A stretch of DNA of 64,000 bases from Nectonema munidae (GCA_030549495.1 JAUIRK010000915.1:248001-312000), one strand, 5' to 3'; shown: positions 1 to 14,200, numbered from the stretch's first letter. Notes: generated by a model from the letters alone, not told the origin. Translations and numbers: made by a program.

Positions 1-1617
1 TAAACTAATGTGTTAGCGGAAATTATCGACTTACAATATGACTCTGTGATGAAAAACAAGTTTTTACAGGCTTAATTGGCTTAAAAAATTCTAAGTATGT
101 TATGCAGGACTTATCTTTGCGGCCAAATTTTTGGAGTGATGAATATCAATAAGTCAAAGCACAGAACAAAACTAAGAACTGATCTCATATGAGTGATACT
201 TTAATAGTTTTTTCTCCTACGAATTCAACTCATCTTTTCTACGAAGTTGTATAATATGAACGAGGAATATGGTAAAGTAGTATGACAAATCTTTATTAAA
301 ACTCTATCAGTCTTTTTAAACTGAAGTTAAAAAGTTTTGATTATAATAGGAAAGGCCTAAATAATGGGAAAATAACTCTTAAGAATTCACTCCTTCCCGA
401 TCTCGTGGTCACGAACCTAAATCGGTCGGTAAGCGATTTTATGGTGTTGCAAGGACATAAAATTAATTAAAGTATCATTTCAACGTTTATTTATTTAAAG
501 TTAAACAAAGTTATTTGATTAAAAAAAAACAAAAAAAACGTTATTTATTTGGAGTTTTTTTTTCGTTTTTTTATTTTTATTTTTTAATTGATTATTTTTA
601 CCTTTGTTAACTCTCAATGCTCTCTTTTTTAAGTACAAAAAAGTTTGCTTTCGTTAAAGTAGGAAATTGCACCACCTTGCATACTACTGGAATTTTTTAG
701 AGCAATAACCTTTTAAAAATAATCTTATCTTCTAGCGTAAGTTTAATTGTTTTAGATCTAATCAAATTTTGTTAGAGCAAACTTTGTGGGCAACAGGGAT
801 TAGTTTCATGCAAAGCAAGTTTTACTACAACTTTAAACCAAGAAATCTGAGTGTGACACTTCCCCCTCCCTCGCTTTCAAATGTATACTATTCTGTTAAA
901 AATCTTCAAATTTCTCATATATTCACACATCTAGTCTATTTTTTAACTAATCATAACCACATTAAAATATTTGATATTTAAGAGCAAAAATTAAAGAGCA
1001 AATAAAATATAGGACATAATGTATTCATTCAGTTTTTTCAAAGAAAGCTTCAATTTGAATTTGAAATTTTGAAGAAAAAAAATGAAAAAAAACTTGATGA
1101 AAAAAAGCTAGAATTTTGAATTTTTTTCGTTTGAAGAATACGTTTCGTGATTTTTTATAATAAAAAAAAAGAACCAGTTAAATGTTTGTGATAAAACCAT
1201 ACATTTCTTGTGCTTTATTTTAGGTAGTGCAAATGAAGCAGTTGATGTTAGCGCATGTGTGGAAATATAGAGCTATTGTGATCTTCATCATCACTAGCAT
1301 CTTGACTTGAGGAATATTATACTGATTCCACGATAGCCTGGTCTGTGCTAGGAGAAGTGCTCATTACACGATGATCAACTCAAATGCACTCATTAAACTG
1401 AGTTGGTATTTCCACTCTCAAAGATTATTGAATGGAACAAATTGAAGTTAAAAATCATTAGAAAAAAAAGTTTAATGGACGTCAAATCTATTAACGCAAG
1501 TTAATTGATTGGTTAAACACTTATGAATTTAACTTAAAATTTAGAAAGAAAAATTTGAAAGAAATTTCTGGGCTTTTATGCCCTGATCTGTATGTATGTG
1601 TGTGTGTGTCTGTGTAA
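1..1617. other. AT-rich intergenic stretch, no gene seen
   Basis: Long A/T runs and only short open frames without recognisable domains. A small TG-rich microsatellite lies at about 1595-1616, just before the hAT target site. I see no splice-site-bounded coding segment and no RNA gene. Confidence 0.5.
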
Positions 1618-1625
1618 GTCTAGAT

Positions 1626-3768
1626 CAGTGTTTCCCAAACATTTTCAGACCAACGCCCACCAAAGTTTAATACACAAATACATAAAAATAATTTCATAAA
1701 AAATGTTTTATTTAATTAAAAAGTTAGATATATTTTTTTTTACTTTTTCAATGCGATGGATGAGTTTGATGTTTATTTGCTAAGGCTTCTTATTTGATTC
1801 TATGCTGCTGAGAAGGAGTCTTAAGTCGCCTCTGTTTGTGATTTGCAAACGATTTTTTTGTCTGCTGAGAACCTGTGTTATAACAAAACTGCGTTCATTC
1901 ATATACGTAGTAGGAAAAGCAATGAAAAAAAGTCATTTTTTTCCCATAATTTCAGAAATTTACAAGAATGCAAGGTTGAATCCAAAAGGTTTGATATGAT
2001 TGTTTGAAAAGAGGCTTCAACTCGAAGTCATTTTTTAAGAGAATCAATTCTTCTTGCATTTCACAATTAGTTTCATCTGTTGTATCATAAAGAAAAGGAT
2101 TGATGAGCCAGACAGGTATTGACTCACAATAAAACCAGGAGATCATTTATTGTAGGACAATCAAACGTCAAGTCTTTTTTGAGCATATTCAAATTTGAAA
2201 ATTGGGATAACTCTCGACGACCAATATTTTGTTTGAAAAGTGAGTTTTTCAATGAATGCACAAATAACAGATTTTGTCTTGATGAGATTTACCTCAGATC
2301 CTTGCAGTTGCAGATTTGGCTCGTTAAATATGGTGAACAGGTCTGTCAAGTAGGCCACATCACTTTTGCAAGCTATGAACTCATCACTTAGCGAAGCACA
2401 TTTATTTTCTCTGAGAAAAGTTATGATGGTCTCAAATAGAGAATAAAACCCCTTCAACGAATTTCCTCTTGATAACCACCGTACTTCGGTGTGTAAAAGA
2501 AGGCGATCAAATTCTTTATTGTTGTCTTTGCAAAGCTGACGAAATAATCGCGAGTTAAGAGAATTACATTTTATTTTGTTCACTGCTGATATTATGCTAT
2601 CAAGAGATTTATGAAGACGTTCATTCAAGTTTTTTGCAACTAAGTGCTGGCAATATAACACAGTGAACAGTGAGAAAATTGGGAACATGTTTTTTTAAAA
2701 AATCAAGGAAACCTTTGTCTTCCAATTAAGGCTGGAGCTCCATCAATTGAACAAGCAACGATATTACTCAAAGGAATTTCCTTCTCTTTGAAAAATGCAT
2801 AAACTTTATTGAAAATTGATCCGCCTTTAGTGTCAATTTCAAGTTCATCAGCAAAAAAACTCTTGTAAAACTTTTCCATCGAAACGGACATACGCCAAAA
2901 GAAATGTTTCATTACCTGGAAGAGTAGATTCGTCCAACTGCAAAATGAATTGTTGACTTTTGAGCGTCTCATATTGTTTCTTCAATATTGCACGCCAGCT
3001 CATCAATTCTTCTTTGTACTGAATTATTACTAAGTGGAATTGAATTCAAAATATTTTTGGGAAAAGGATGATGCACTACAGTATGAGAACTTCTTCTATA
3101 GCTGGTAAAATATGTTGTTCTCCAATTGTGTGAGGTTTCCCTGGTTTAGCAATCAATTTTGAAATATTGTATTAACAAGCAAACCCATCATCACGCTTTT
3201 GTGATAAACGATGAAATTCGATTCCGGTTTAATTAAATTTATCAAGAAGTTTTTGAAATATCAAATTTTTTCATTTGCTTTGTTTGAATGCATTTTGTTC
3301 AAATGTTCGGAAAGCCTGGATGTTTTTATTGCTTCATTTGAAAATACCTTTTCGTAAAGGAAACATATCGGCTGTTGTTCATAATTAAAAATGAAATAAA
3401 CCCAAACTAAACGTTATACTGTCGCCACTTTTTCTTTGAACTTTCTGCCATTTTCAAAATCTGTGAATAATGTGCACGTGAGGCGAATAAAAAGTTCAGA
3501 GAAAAATATCAGAAACATGTGGCGAGGAGTACACATCATACATAAGCTTTTGTGAAAGCTCTTCTATTTACACATGTTGAATGTATTATTCCGAGTTATC
3601 ACGAGCTTCAATGTTCTCATGAGCTTAAATATAATTATTGTATGGAAAAATCTACAGCGCCCCTTTGTGCGACTCTAACGCCCCCTATCTCGAGCAAAGC
3701 ATTTGACGCCTCCTTGTGTTTTGATAACGCCCCCTAGGGGGCGCTACCGCCGACTTTGAGAAACACTG
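1626..3768 (-). mobile_element. hAT DNA transposon with decayed ZBED5/SCAND3-like transposase
   Basis: The ends are CAGTGTTTC and GAAACACTG, flanked by 8-bp near-identical duplications GTCTAGAT (1618-1625) and GTTTAGAT (3769-3776), the target size typical of hAT. On the minus strand three coding blocks remain: 2703-2972, 2161-2688 (motifs such as LLHTEVRWLSRG and NEPNLQLQG) and 1952-2146 (EMQEELILLKNDFELK). These are hallmarks of the ZBED5/SCAND3-like branch of hAT transposases. The blocks lie in different frames with stops between them, and the N-terminal zinc finger is not visible, so the copy is not autonomous. The 8-bp site differs at one position, which suggests moderate age. Confidence 0.88.
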
Positions 3769-3776
3769 GTTTAGAT

Positions 3777-6680
3777 GTTTCAAGAATGTCAAAAAATGTG
3801 TGTATATATGTAAGATTGTGCCAACACTAAACCTAACCTCAGCACTAACACTAACTCCAATACACGAATGCTAATTCTAAACGAATCCTAATCCCCACAC
3901 GTTTTCAAAATTTTACACATTGAGGCTCATTTGGAAATTGGTTGAAGACTTGTCAACTATTATACCAATTGAGGAACAAATTTTAATAGGCAAAATCAGC
4001 GGAGAGTGGAATAATAGGTAAGAAAAATAGTGGAACAGTATTGTATCCAAAATTCGAGGCTCCAATAAACGAGATTTGAATAAGAGGTAAAAAATTCTTT
4101 ATATTAGAATTACAATGATTTATTTCTTGAAAAAAAAGATTAATACATTTACAGGAAGTTCATATAACAAGAATGTCACCATGAAAAGTGATTTATATAA
4201 ATACAAAAAAAGAAATGGCATATTTCAAAAAGAGAATCATAATTATAAGAAATATGGACAATAAAATTTTAGAGAAATTTTAATTATTCCTAACATAATG
4301 TTTATAAGAAGGGTTTTCTTTAAATAAACGCAACACGGTGATTAATTTTTTGCAACCAAAATGATATATTTTTTCAAAAACAAATTTTGGTCTTGTAATT
4401 TGGGAAACATGCTATAGTAATTTTATGTTTATTATGATGACACACAATTAAATATAATTGAGAGTGTAATTAATCTAGAAATCGTGTATTTTTTTTATTT
4501 TTTTTTATATCTTCCTTAAGGTGAGCTGAACATGAGTTTCGTGCGATGAGTTGCACAAAATTTTGATTTTATTTAAAAGATTTACATATTGCTTAAAGTT
4601 TCACATCTTCATTGAATTCTATTTCCTATAATAAAATGGCACTATAGTACGAACTTCAATTAAAATCTCATCTGTCCTAACAAGTCAACACGAAAATGCA
4701 TCCTAATCAAATTAATGAAGGTAAACAAGACTTTTGTTTGGAAGAGATAAAATGGTACTTCAGAAACCAAACTGTTTTTATCACAAACACTTGTTTTACG
4801 GCAAAATTGTCTTACGGCGATTTTTCCTATTAAGCGAAATTTCCTGAGGCGAGTTTTCCTACGGCAAATTTTCCTAGAACTGAACAAAGACACAGCCACA
4901 GATACAAAAACATTCTCAACAAAACACAAAATAAATTCACATAGAAACATACCTCAAAAATAGACATATCGTCAAACACCCCCTAAACATTAGCCACAAC
5001 GAAAATTCCTACCCAAGACGTTTCATACAAGAAACATTTCGTAGAGACGTTTCGTGCCCAGTTTTTTCTAATCTTTGGGTATGAAATATCTCGGTTACGA
5101 AATGTCTTCAATTGAACTCCATCAGAAGAATACTACCTACTTCTTACCAACAAGTTGACGCATAAATGGACAAAACATCACCAGACACTCACCCCACACC
5201 AAAATGCTCAGTGTGCCATTAGCACTCACACGAGACACACCTCAATTTCAATTTAACACCTGTCTGAGAACGGATGACTAATGGCTTAATCCTGTACGAG
5301 GGGCCAGCTTGTCATCCTTATGTTCTGGGAAACTTGTAAAGAAAATTAATTGTTGATACATCTTTTACATCCAATAATAATTTGCTGACCAAATTTTTAT
5401 CTACAGTTTTTAATAATGGCTGGCACAGTAAGTTTATACATTTTAAAGATATACCACGTTAAACGAGAGAAATTATATTCAAAGAACTTAATTGTACTAT
5501 TTTTTGTTTGCATACACGAATATGCAGAATATATATAAAAAGTTTTTATTACTTTTAAGTCTTTAATTTAATTTTGGTATTTCAAAGTTTTTCGATAAAA
5601 TTTGACACATCCAATCTCATAATTTTGTCTAAGTTATGATAAAAAAAAAACGGAACATTTATTAAAAAAGATGGGAAAGTTAAGAAGTACATGAATGAAA
5701 GGATATGTAACGTCTCATTCCACAGAGATGTTTCGGATATCTAAGAAATAGAATATTATCTATCAGTGTTCGCAATAGGTTGCGCGGGCTCTGGCCTGGC
5801 AAGATCACAAGAATAACAAAAAGGAATAATGAGAAATATATATTATCTATTATTATATATGTTTTTGATAAACCGCTTTAAAGCCAATAAAATTTTATTG
5901 ATTTTTTCAAATTTTATTTTTGTCTAATTTCTATATATATTTTTTAGGTAATAGAATTTTTATTTTTGTTTCTAGTTTTTAAAAAATTTCCATTCTTATT
6001 TAATGATGCCTTCTTCAAGGAGACACAAATGCATACGTGAACCGAATTCATTTTGTTACATATGTCGTTGTTACGTGTTTGCTTGTCAAAAAAGAAGTAT
6101 TTCAAAATTTGAAAAATATGCCTACAATCATATTTTGTTATTATTTTTTATCTCGATCTAGATTCAACGAAAAGGCCAATTCCTCATTCCAAAAAAATTT
6201 CCAATTCCAATTCCTAAAAAAGCATCAGAGCTTTTAGCTTCTAGATACAGATAGAAAGAAAAAATCCTTTAGACAAATCTGTAAAAGTCTCATACTTTAG
6301 AAATAGAGCTCTTGATTTTTTTCAGAAAACAAAGATTTTGTTTATTCTAATGATATTACAAACCTTTTCATATTTTCAACATCCGCAATAACATCCACTT
6401 CCGCAATTTTCAAACATTTTCCTTATACTTATACCGGAACTATTGTATTAACATGGCGTGCAGCATCCTTATCTCCAATACTAAATCAATCTTTAGATGA
6501 TTTTTTATTAATCAATCTTTAGATGGATAATAATTTAAAAAAAATTAGCCCTCAGTAAATTTCTTCAAGTTGCAAAATATCAAGTGCAGTTAAAATGAAA
6601 TTATGCTCTATTCGACAAAATGCTAATCCTAATTTGAGAGGCGCCAAAAACTTATTTTTCTTCCTATTTCTAAATATAAA
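3777..6680. other. AT-rich intergenic stretch with a repetitive patch
   Basis: No coding exon recognised. About 3790-3900 is a CTAAC/CACTAA-rich low-complexity patch. About 4794-5120 holds repeated short motifs of the type ACGGCAAATTTTCC, described separately. The rest is A/T-rich with no obvious structure. Confidence 0.4.
4794..5120. repeat. Degenerate ~16-bp motif array, possible foldback element
   Basis: In 4794-4872 a unit like TACGGCAAATTTTCC recurs about five times (variants GGCGATTTTTCC, GCGAAATTTCC, GGCGAGTTTTCC). About 130 bp later, 5000-5115 holds related motifs with opposite sense (CGAAAATTCCTAC, ACGTTTCATAC, ACATTTCGTAG, ACGTTTCGTGC). The arrangement recalls the arms of a foldback or long-TIR MITE, but I could not define ends or a target duplication. 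Confidence 0.35.
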
Positions 6681-6830
6681 GGGGGTGTGAGTAAGGTATA
6701 GGTAGGTACTGGGTTTCGATAACTCAAGGTCTTGGGTTCGATCCCGCCTCAAGCCTACTTTCTCATAGTTCGATATAAGAGGCGCAATTGTGCCTTTTCG
6801 ATGAAAACACCCCACGATACCCTTTATACC
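6681..6830 (+). repeat. tRNA-derived SINE, copy 1
   Basis: It contains a perfect RNA polymerase III B-box, GGTTCGATCCC, at 6735-6745, in the context of a T-arm-like sequence. The 3' part carries GCGCAATTGTGCC and then a CCCCAC tail. Four other copies lie at 12,528, 16,238, 22,101 and 62,761. The head GGGGGTGTGAGTAAGG and the tail AAACACCCCACG are shared with the 16.2 kb copy. The candidate A-box (GTGAGTAAGG) matches less well. It is not a functional tRNA, because no cloverleaf can be drawn. Confidence 0.7.
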
Positions 6831-9800
6831 TTTGAAAGTTTAAAATGGGTTGATTTTTTTATATTGAACTTTTTTTTTAAAATGGGTTGAAATTTATTAT
6901 TTCAAATTTTAGATATTAAGTGAAAAAATGAACAATAAATATGAAATTGAGATAGGTTTGATTTCACTTTGGTAATGAAATTTGGAGTTTGTTTCAGCAA
7001 GAGAAAGCGATAAGCACTATTCAAGTTTGAATCTGACTATCATGATTTATATTCGTTTTTAATAATTATTAGCATTGAAGAAAATGATTGTTCACATCTA
7101 TATGTACGACATATTTTTTGTGCAAACTTCTCTGTTTCAGGTAAATATACCCCAGGCAAAAGTTTTTTTCTTCTTCAAAATCAATAGTTAAAACAAAACG
7201 ATTCTTACAATAACTTTAATCATTCTGAAAACATTGTAAGCCTGCATACATTTAATATATTATTTCAAATGATGAAAGTTGCTTAGATCTAATTTTTCCA
7301 TTTGTGTGATGAAGAAATTCAACAAAAAAAAACAAAAAAATTAAAAAGTAAACTTAAAATTAAAGCTTTCTAATAAATATAAAGTTTTGATTGATAAATT
7401 TTATTTTTTTGGATAAATTTAATTTATTTTTTATGATTTATCCGCAACTGCAAAATTGCAAACTTTAAAAATCAAAATTTCAATTAGAAAATCATTTTAT
7501 TGGCAATGTTTTACTGTAATCAATCAAAAATTTTATTTTATAATTTGTTCTAAATTTTAAAAAAAATTTAATGAGTTAGTTTATGTAAAAGATCTAGAAT
7601 CTACTACGTTGGAAAATGTATACTTTGATGGACATCACATCATAAAAAAATTTTTGATTGACGAAACGGTTGAGTAAACATTACCATTTTATTATATAAA
7701 AAGTATTGAAGTTTGGAATTAAATACAAAGTTGTTTTGAATGGGAGATTTATACAATGCGTAATCGGTTGGCCGATAAAGTCTAGGACTACCATCCATTA
7801 TGTGATGATGGCAAAATTTATGTTCATTCATCACATAAGTTCAAATAAGAAAAGTTAACATATGATCTTGTTCGAATCAATATTTGTATAAATTTCATGA
7901 AACCTGTTTCTGAACAGCGCTATTCTTCAATAAAAATAAAGCGCATGCAATAAGATATGCAGCGTCTGCTGATTGATAAAAATATTCATTCACACGAACT
8001 TTTTTACAATTTTTATATGCTACCAACAAATCAATAGAATATCACTTCGCCATGCTGCATTTTTCTCAGATTCCTCTAACTCTTTTGACGCAGTCTGGTT
8101 TTCTAAATGAGAAAATTAAATTCTAAATGATGTCTTGCTTCTTGGTTCTGACCTCATCTACTTCGAAATCTATGCTTGGATATTTCCTGATCTATAGATC
8201 ATACCCATGGACCCCCTATTTTTCAATTTGACCCTTAGGTCCTCTAGGACTCTAATGTCTTAAATATATAGAATTCCATTGAAAATAACAGACAATTAAT
8301 CTTCAAAATTGTGGTCCTTAAGGTTGATGTCCACTTCACATACAGGAATTTGTGTGATTCTTTCTTAACCACGAATTTCAGTATTATTCGGGATACATTA
8401 CACAGCAGTAAATAAAATGGAGTGACTTTTAGGTTAAATCTTGAATCCTTCCTTTTAATCACTATTTGAGGTTAGTTTTTATTACTACTAATTAGTTGGT
8501 CTGTTAGTTAATAATTTTTATCCAAAAATTATTTCTGAAAAAAATAGTTATTGATTTAATCACTGGGACGACGTTTATCAAAAAATATATTATATTACGA
8601 AAATCTATTTTGTCCATTAACTAATTTTCCATTCATGAAATTACCATTTTGCTCTTGAATTTAAAAATATTAGAAGATATTTAGGAGTTGATTCAACTAA
8701 AACCCCAAATTTTTAACAAAATTTAAAAAAAAAAAAGAAAATATTCTTTCACGATAAAAAAAAGGCCGACGATCGTAAACTTTTTTAAAATTGAACGATA
8801 TTCAATTCAAGCTGATTTATTAAAAATCCACCTTCAAAGAAATGTTCGTAAGTAATCCTAATTTCATTATTTTAATTTGATAAAGAGAGGTCGTATTCTC
8901 TACAAATGTCGTTTTATGAAATAATAACTGTTCTTGCACTTCTACTATAAGCATTTTTAGCTTTTATTTTCCATGATAAAATTAAGCATTATATATAAAT
9001 AAATTAACTGAAACATAAATGAAATATTTGATAGTTAAGCAAACTTATTTCCATTTTAGCCTTTTTATGGTAGATTTTCCAGATTTTTCAAATCGAAAAT
9101 CGCGATTATAATTTGAGCTCCTTATTTTTACAATATTATTTGTAATTTTTCTGTAGAAGGTGCTTCAAGAGTCATAAACATCATAAAAATACCAATGAGT
9201 GTTTCTAATTTTATTAAAAATGCAACAAAATGTATTTGGTTGAATCTCGATGAGTCTTCCTCTGTCTTCCAGTTCTTTTTTCACTTTACACTGATGAAGA
9301 ATCTTCAAATGGATAAATTATTATAATTCCATTTTGTTGTCTTAATTATTATAAAAAAATTAAAAATAGCTTTCATCTTATTCAATAATCAACTCTGATA
9401 TGAAAGAAGTTTCTAGAGCATATTTCTTTTAGAGAATAAATTCAGAGGGAGAATTTCTTCAGTTGGTACATAAAGCATGAAAGTTTTTAGGAAAAAATTG
9501 GCGTGAGAATTTAAAGTTGATACAAAGGGGTTTTAACAAATAATTTTCTTTAGATATTTTTACATAAAGAATTTCCCAAATTAAAAAATTTCTACCCTTG
9601 AAATGTTCTCCTGAAGAATTTCAACATCAGATTTGCTCTCCTTGATAATATCCAACAAAAGTGGTTCTACTGAATTTATGGAAACTTCATATTTAGCTTC
9701 CTCTTCTCTGAAATGTCAATGTCTCTTTTAGGCTGCAATAAATGAAATGTGGGGTTGCAAAGAGGAATTTTTGCTGATGTTGTTTGCCCGACTTTTGACC

Positions 9801-10200
9801 TAAAATATTCAATGCTTCAAGTCTAGTAAAATTTGTAGTGAAGACGTTCAAAACGTGCATTTATGTATTTTGTAAGAGAACACATATGGATGATGGTGGA
9901 GACGACATATTTATTCTCCATCGTTATAAATTTCCCATTTCAAGGTACTTCTTTCATGCAACACCAGTGTACATAACAAAAAATACCACAAGATACGCGC
10001 CATCATGCCTTTTTGTGCTTGTTCGATTTCATCACGTGGTTCGTATATTCCACTATGAAAATGTGTAACGATGACCGTTGCAAGCGTAATTGAATACAGG
10101 TCATTCCAATAATTTACATATTTAGTAGCACAAGCGCTATTATAAATCATCTCTCCCATATGTTTGTGTGTGGCTTACGCAAAGCGTTAGATTTGGTATT
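6831..10200. other. AT-rich intergenic stretch upstream of the Ig/FnIII gene
   Basis: No domain-bearing exon was seen on either strand. Open frames here are short, AT-driven and without recognisable motifs (for example 8244-8462 on the minus strand and 9838-10068 on the plus strand). GC content rises toward 10.2 kb, where the promoter region of the large gene begins. Confidence 0.45.
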
Positions 10201-10508
10201 TATTTTTTCTCAACACCACCACGCTTTTATTATACGAGAACGCTTGTGAAATTCGATAGTAGAGCAGTAGTGATGAGTACATCAATACAATCATTCCCAT
10301 CTTTCACTCACACATAATATCTATCACCACCAACTTCGCAAATTCTTTTCTTCATCGATTTTTTCCTATTCACACACACTCACATCCCTTCTTGGTTTTC
10401 TTAGCTTTTACTGTGAAACTTGCAATGCACTGCTGCTGCATGACTTACTGCGTGTGCCAGTCTCACTAATCCCTCTTCCTCCTTTGTTACCTTTCCACAA
10501 ATACCAAA
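10180..10508 (+). promoter_or_regulatory. Probable promoter and 5' UTR region of the Ig/FnIII gene
   Basis: A pyrimidine- and CAC-rich, less AT-biased stretch directly upstream of the first coding exon. A TATA-like TTTATTATA lies near 10,225. An in-frame stop TAA at 10,467-10,469 precedes the ATG, so coding cannot extend further 5' in this exon. The transcription start itself cannot be fixed from sequence, and a spliced 5' UTR remains possible. Confidence 0.4.
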
Positions 10509-11229
10509 ATGATGAGACGCTATCATTTGGACAAATTTTGTCACCACCATCCCATGACTTCCGACCCTAGCGAAGAATTCCTCCATACTAAATATCACAG
10601 TGTTCGCAATTTGCGTCACTACTACCCAAGTTTTAGTCTGCCGAATAGGGAAAGCTTCAGACCTCTTTGTGCGTCTCCTGCAAGTTTCAAGCACAAACCC
10701 ATATCAAGTCATCCAAGGAACACGAAGGTCAATCTCATGAATGAATACTATCACGATTATGATCCCTTTGACGACTTTTCTTTAGATTCCGATGATTATA
10801 GATATTACCCACATGTTTCTTCCTCTCCCGAACATCACCAATCTATGCAATGTCTTAAATTTGACATTTCCGAACCTTACTTATTCGACAACTACTTGAA
10901 CTCACCCATGTCCGATCCTTTAAGATCCAGGCGAAGAAGCATCAGTTTCAGTGGAAGTGGTGATATTTTTGATAAAGAACCATTCACTTTGCCAACTTTC
11001 AAATCAAAACCTTCTGAACTTGTTTCTTCTCTTCGGACAAGCAAGAACGCTACTAGAAGGAGAAATATTTCAATAAACCATCGTAACTTCAGCCACAGCA
11101 TTGACAAATCTGAATTCGAGAATAATTCTAAAAAATACAAAAGATCTTTTGATTGTAAACTCACTCCAAGTTCATCATGCACTGACTTATCTCCCTCGGC
11201 ACCAATCTACGATTTTCCTCGCAAAAAAG
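10509..11229 (+). CDS. Exon 1: start codon and disordered N-terminal leader
   Basis: Encodes 240 residues rich in Ser, His, Tyr, Arg and Asp with no recognised fold. Two basic-Ser motifs, RRRSIS (residues 141-146) and RRRNIS (183-188), look like basophilic kinase sites. The ATG pair at 10,509/10,512 follows an in-frame TAA. The donor G|GTAAAT leaves phase 1, which matches the acceptor at 12,972. Linkage to the downstream Ig exons rests on phase and position only, so this could instead be a separate gene's exon. Confidence 0.65.
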
Positions 11230-14200
11230 GTAAATATCTATACATTTTTTCACTTTGTAAAGTACCGAAGTTCGCTTTCAGTCATGTATATGTGAGGGTG
11301 CCGCATCCGTGTCAATATCGGTAGGGGCAGAAAAGCCTTTCGCTTAAAAACCACAAATAATCCGAAGTAGGAGCATTGAACCAATATCCACCCCTTCCCA
11401 CAGTAAGTTTTAGACAAACCCCTTCTGCATCCTTCATATAAGAGCGCATTGCTCTAATTGCCATACAAAGAAGAGTAGCGCTAACGTTTCGATGCCAAAC
11501 ATTTTAACCTTTATAACTTTTCCAATTAAATTTTAAGCAGTTAGGTGTCTTAGTTCAGAGTAATCAATCCACATAACTAACTCATTTGTTATGAACCAGG
11601 TTTATTGACTAGAGGCTCAAAAAATTGTACTCTTTCCTTTTTTCATGATTAATCGATCTCACTTCTTTCTGGCTAAGAACTACTAACTTTTTATCTTTAT
11701 TAAAATATTAAAACCATAAAACTACTTTTGGATTTGTCTGGTATTTTTAACAAATAGTAAGTGATTCATTTGTTGGGAAATATAGGATATATCAATAACA
11801 TGATTCCTAGAAAATTCATCTTCAAAACAATTCGACCTTTCGAAAATTGTCTTGAGGCCAAAGTGTCCTGCCTTCAATAACATGCTATCTTTTTTCGCTA
11901 AAGAAATTGTAATATTTTTTCACAGAAAATAAATGAAAAATAAAATATGATAATGTTCTATCAATTTTTACCAACAATCTAGTTAATTAAAATGGATGTT
12001 GAAAGAAATGCCGATAAAATAATATTTTTTTGACATAACTTTTTATTGGTAATTTTTTTCTTTGTTTGCTGAAGACTTCGATATCGAACTGTGAATTCCA
12101 GAATGACGTGAGACAAAAGCATTACATTCATCAGATAGCCGGCTTGTCATATAAATGAATGTCGGACATATAAGGTCCGACTACCGAGGAGTCTTCTAAT
12201 CCTCTCTATACGGATTTGAGAAGATAGCTATTTTTAACCGAACACAAAATACTGGGGCGGCTCAACGAAGAATCCTGTTAAAGATCTTTAAAGGATATTG
12301 TTTTTAGGGGCCAAAAAATTATCGTAACAATATCATGTTAATTCTCAAAGTTTTTTATATCTATGATCTGTATTTAAAATTGAACTCTATACATCATCAA
12401 AGTTACGGATTTTAGCAATAACCCATGATTGATTTTTTGAACATATCAATGCATGGTTTAATCAATTGTATACTACTGTATTTATGAAAATGATGGCCCT
12501 TCCCCTCAGAAACTTTCGATACCACAAAGGTAAATGCACCATGTGGTATTTTCATCGAAAAGGCACAATGTGCCGCTTGCATCGACTATGAGGAAAGCAA
12601 GCTTGATGCGGTATCGACTTGGATTATCGAATCTAGCATCTAACCGACCTTACTCACGCCCTTAATTGCTTAATTTTCTTTTATTTTAAAAGAATTAGTG
12701 TCTGAAATTCAACCATAAAACAGGTATAGTGATATGGAAAGTCTACTCACGAGCCAAACAAGTCTTTAAAAATTAAAAATTATTGGTAGAGCGAAAGGCT
12801 TTTTCACCCCTCCCTCCGGCCCTGCATGTGCGCATCTGATCCATTTCCCAATAGCAAAGTCAAAAGGAAATAAAATCAGAAGTAACTTGTTCTATTGTTT
12901 TAATCTTGAATGCTGATAATAGGAAGACTATTTTGCCCAAAAATCATAAATATTTTAAAATTATATTACAGTATCATATCATTCTTTTCAAAATGTGAGA
13001 TGGCTTATCGCGAATAATAAAACTGCTGATTTATCGAACTGTGGTGAATGGGGTGAATTTATCATCAGGAAAGAAATACAAGAGTATCTCTAACTTTATT
13101 GTCTTCACGATCCTGTGATGAATTTATAGGAGTTCTAGCTACGCTCTTTAATTCTAGCTAATCAATCGTGTTATTCATGTGATTAGAGATTAAAAATAGA
13201 ATAAGTTGGAATCTTAAGAGATGAGATTATCGGAGAAGAAAATTATAATTTAGTTTTCGTTATGCCAAGGATTTTTTATTTTGTTAAGCTAGAAGGTAGT
13301 GTTGCGAACTTAATTACAAACAAGGTAATTCGATTTGATAAAATACTTGCAGTTTTCCTCAGTTATGGTCGTATTGGCAACTACCGACAATGCAAGCGTA
13401 ATTTCGGGTAATAATAATAATGGTGGTCTGTTCACTAGACAAAAAATTAAAAAAAATGTTGAAAATTAAAAAAAAAGTTTTTCCGCGCTCTCAAAAATTT
13501 TGAGGATGTTAGCCCCAGATAAACGTATCATTTTACTTCTTGGGTTCGCATCTGTTTTCAAATAATTAAGATAACTGAGGGTCCCAACTAGAGTTTAATT
13601 TTTTATACTTTATATCTCGAATCGAGATTTCTCGTTGAAAAAAATATGCATCGAGAATTCTCGAGATTTCTCGGAATTTTTTAAATTTTTAATAAAACCA
13701 AAAAATAAAAAAAAATTATAATGACGAATCACTAAATTTCAAATTTATTGAAAAATGTCAAAAAACGAAATAAAATGTTTTAGTAAAATCTATTTACAGG
13801 TTTTGAAGAAGGTTCTCAGGAAGATTAAGCAATTGATGCTTTCGTCACTGAGATTTGTTCTAAGCTTCGTGATAAAAAGCCCGACCGAAGAAAATACTCT
13901 TTCACACTCGGTGGATGTTGGTGGAATACTTTTTAAATGATTGAATAACTTTTTTTGCTGAGTTGACATTTTTCCAGTCACTTCGAACGCTTTTAATTCG
14001 CTACAATAATTACTCTCACCAATATTTGAAACCATTTCATTTTTTGGACGCAATCTACTCTTTTAACTGATGTTTCATTCAAGCTTTTCATTCAAACTTC
14101 TAAAGCTCTTCTCACTTTTGACGGAAATATCTTTACTGGCCCTTAATTTTTTTCATTCTTTCTTTCTTCAGCACATTGCCTGCTATTTTACGAACTTGGG

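Noticed and set aside
6735-6745. A possible tRNA gene (perfect B-box)
   Set aside because: No acceptor stem or anticodon arm can be drawn, and the surrounding sequence recurs as a SINE family.
12161-12181. Helitron 3' end (perfect 7-bp hairpin)
   Set aside because: No CTRR terminus follows at the expected distance, and no partner 5' TC end or RepHel coding was seen.
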